5,949 bases of DNA. It comes from JACCTH01 sp036556085. Its GTDB lineage: Bacteria; Actinomycetota; Acidimicrobiia; Spongiisociales; ZC4RG35. The position numbers and the translations under genes are program-made. Numbering within the stretch: the stretch's first letter is position 1; every line of letters begins with the position of its first letter. Where the stretch lies: contig DATBKE010000037.1 in assembly GCA_036556085.1 (NCBI GenBank), positions 1-5,949 of the forward strand, given 5' to 3'. The notes beneath the pieces are model-generated. The model was not told the origin of the DNA and did not search any database. It saw only the letters and a program-made list of their open reading frames with translations. Positions 5,461 to 5,949 of the stretch are shown here, piece by piece.

Positions 5461-5949
5461 TCAATCATCGCGCTTCGCCGAGTTCGATTCGAGCCGATAG
5501 CGAACCACAGTCACCTCGTCTCCCTCCATGCCCTCTATGGCTAGGTTCTCTTTTCGCTCTGAGCCATCGAGACGCCACCCCAGGCTCTCATAGAAGGTCC
5601 GGGCCCTGCTGTTGTCGGTGACCACCCACAGGGTCGCCTCTTCATATCCCGATAACGAAAGGAAATCCAGGGCACGCGAGAGCAGCCGCTTGCCGAGGCC
5701 GCTCCCCCACCGGGCCGGGTCGACATGAATCGAAAAGATGTGGCCGGTGCGATCCTCGTCTCCCGAAGGTCCTGTGAAGACAAATCCGTAGATGCCGTCG
5801 TCGCCGGCCGCAACGAATGTTGCGCACCCCGGTGGGGGCGAAGCGAGGCGATCGGTCCAGAGACGAGTCCGTCGGCTCAGACCTTGCTTGGTCGCGGCGA
5901 CGGTCTTTGGTAGCTCGGGATAGGTGGCGAGAAACGACCGACCGTGCAG
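5461..5949 (-). CDS. GNAT-family N-acetyltransferase, C-terminal 162 residues (start beyond the window)
   Basis: The minus-strand frame is open from the window edge to TGA 5463-5461. It contains the acetyl-CoA-binding motif A as a strand (HIFSIHVDP) followed by the pyrophosphate loop RWGSGLGKRLL, which matches the R/Q-x-x-G-x-G/A rule. Motif B follows (ATLWVVTDNSRARTFYESLGW), the usual N..AR.FYE.LGW signature of GNAT enzymes that acetylate amines on small molecules or proteins. The visible N-terminal part (SFLATYPELPK, then RLWTDRLASPPPG) fits the substrate-side helices of this group, so probably only about 20 residues are missing. The substrate cannot be told from sequence. The acidic-basic C-terminal tail is ordinary. 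The gene is transcribed toward the membrane protein but 253 bases separate them, so co-transcription is uncertain. Confidence 0.88.
   Translation of the reverse strand: MHGRSFLATYPELPKTVAATKQGLSRRTRLWTDRLASPPPGCATFVAAGDDGIYGFVFTGPSGDEDRTGHIFSIHVDPARWGSGLGKRLLSRALDFLSLSGYEEATLWVVTDNSRARTFYESLGWRLDGSERKENLAIEGMEGDEVTVVRYRLESNSAKRDD

Noticed and set aside
5200..5544. Plus-strand open frame of 114 codons starting at the membrane-protein start
   Set aside because: It runs antisense into the GNAT gene and has no recognisable features or convincing ribosome binding site.
5541..5813. Minus-strand open frame of 90 codons inside the GNAT region
   Set aside because: The GNAT motifs are in a different minus-strand frame that is open across the whole region; this one is a shadow.
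1..5949. CRISPR array, phage defence cluster or large mobile element
   Set aside because: No regularly spaced direct repeats, cas-like genes, integrase gene, tRNA or att-like duplication were visible in the window.

Overview
The window looks like accessory chromosomal DNA from a high-GC bacterium, most likely an actinomycete-type lineage (Acidimicrobiia-like) or a Chloroflexota relative. This is an inference from three things: the class III cyclase/STAND ATPase/TPR protein with its FTDVEGSTRLWE and VNRAARL signatures, frequent GTG starts, and strong G/C preference at third codon positions in the large genes. No rRNA, tRNA or other phylogenetic marker is present.

Layout. Bases 1-288 hold no convincing gene; the first ~50 bases resemble a scrap of a DDE transposase. 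Bases 289-1292 form a small toxin-antitoxin island. It has a ribbon-helix-helix (RHH) protein on the minus strand (289-516), a divergent hicA toxin/hicB antitoxin pair on the plus strand (646-1111), and a truncated, apparently frameshifted second RHH gene on the minus strand (1175-1292) that was not an open frame of useful length. The spacer between the RHH gene and hicA carries an inverted repeat placed like a shared operator. This HicB is the short form without a DNA-binding domain, so the neighbouring RHH protein could be the missing regulator; that link is a hypothesis.

Bases 1307-5949 hold three minus-strand genes. The largest (1307-4060) encodes a 917-residue signalling protein: N-terminal class III nucleotide cyclase, central STAND-type NTPase, winged-helix segment and a long TPR-like C-terminus. 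A 325-base spacer separates it from a 273-residue membrane protein (4386-5207) built from two tandem copies of a four-helix unit that align without gaps at an offset of 132 residues. After another 253-base spacer comes the C-terminal 162 residues of a GNAT N-acetyltransferase (5461-5949) whose start lies outside the window.

The spacers between the minus-strand genes are long, so they are probably separate transcription units and no common pathway is evident. The most interesting points are the hicAB pair flanked by two homologous RHH sequences on the opposite strand, and the internally duplicated membrane protein of unknown function.
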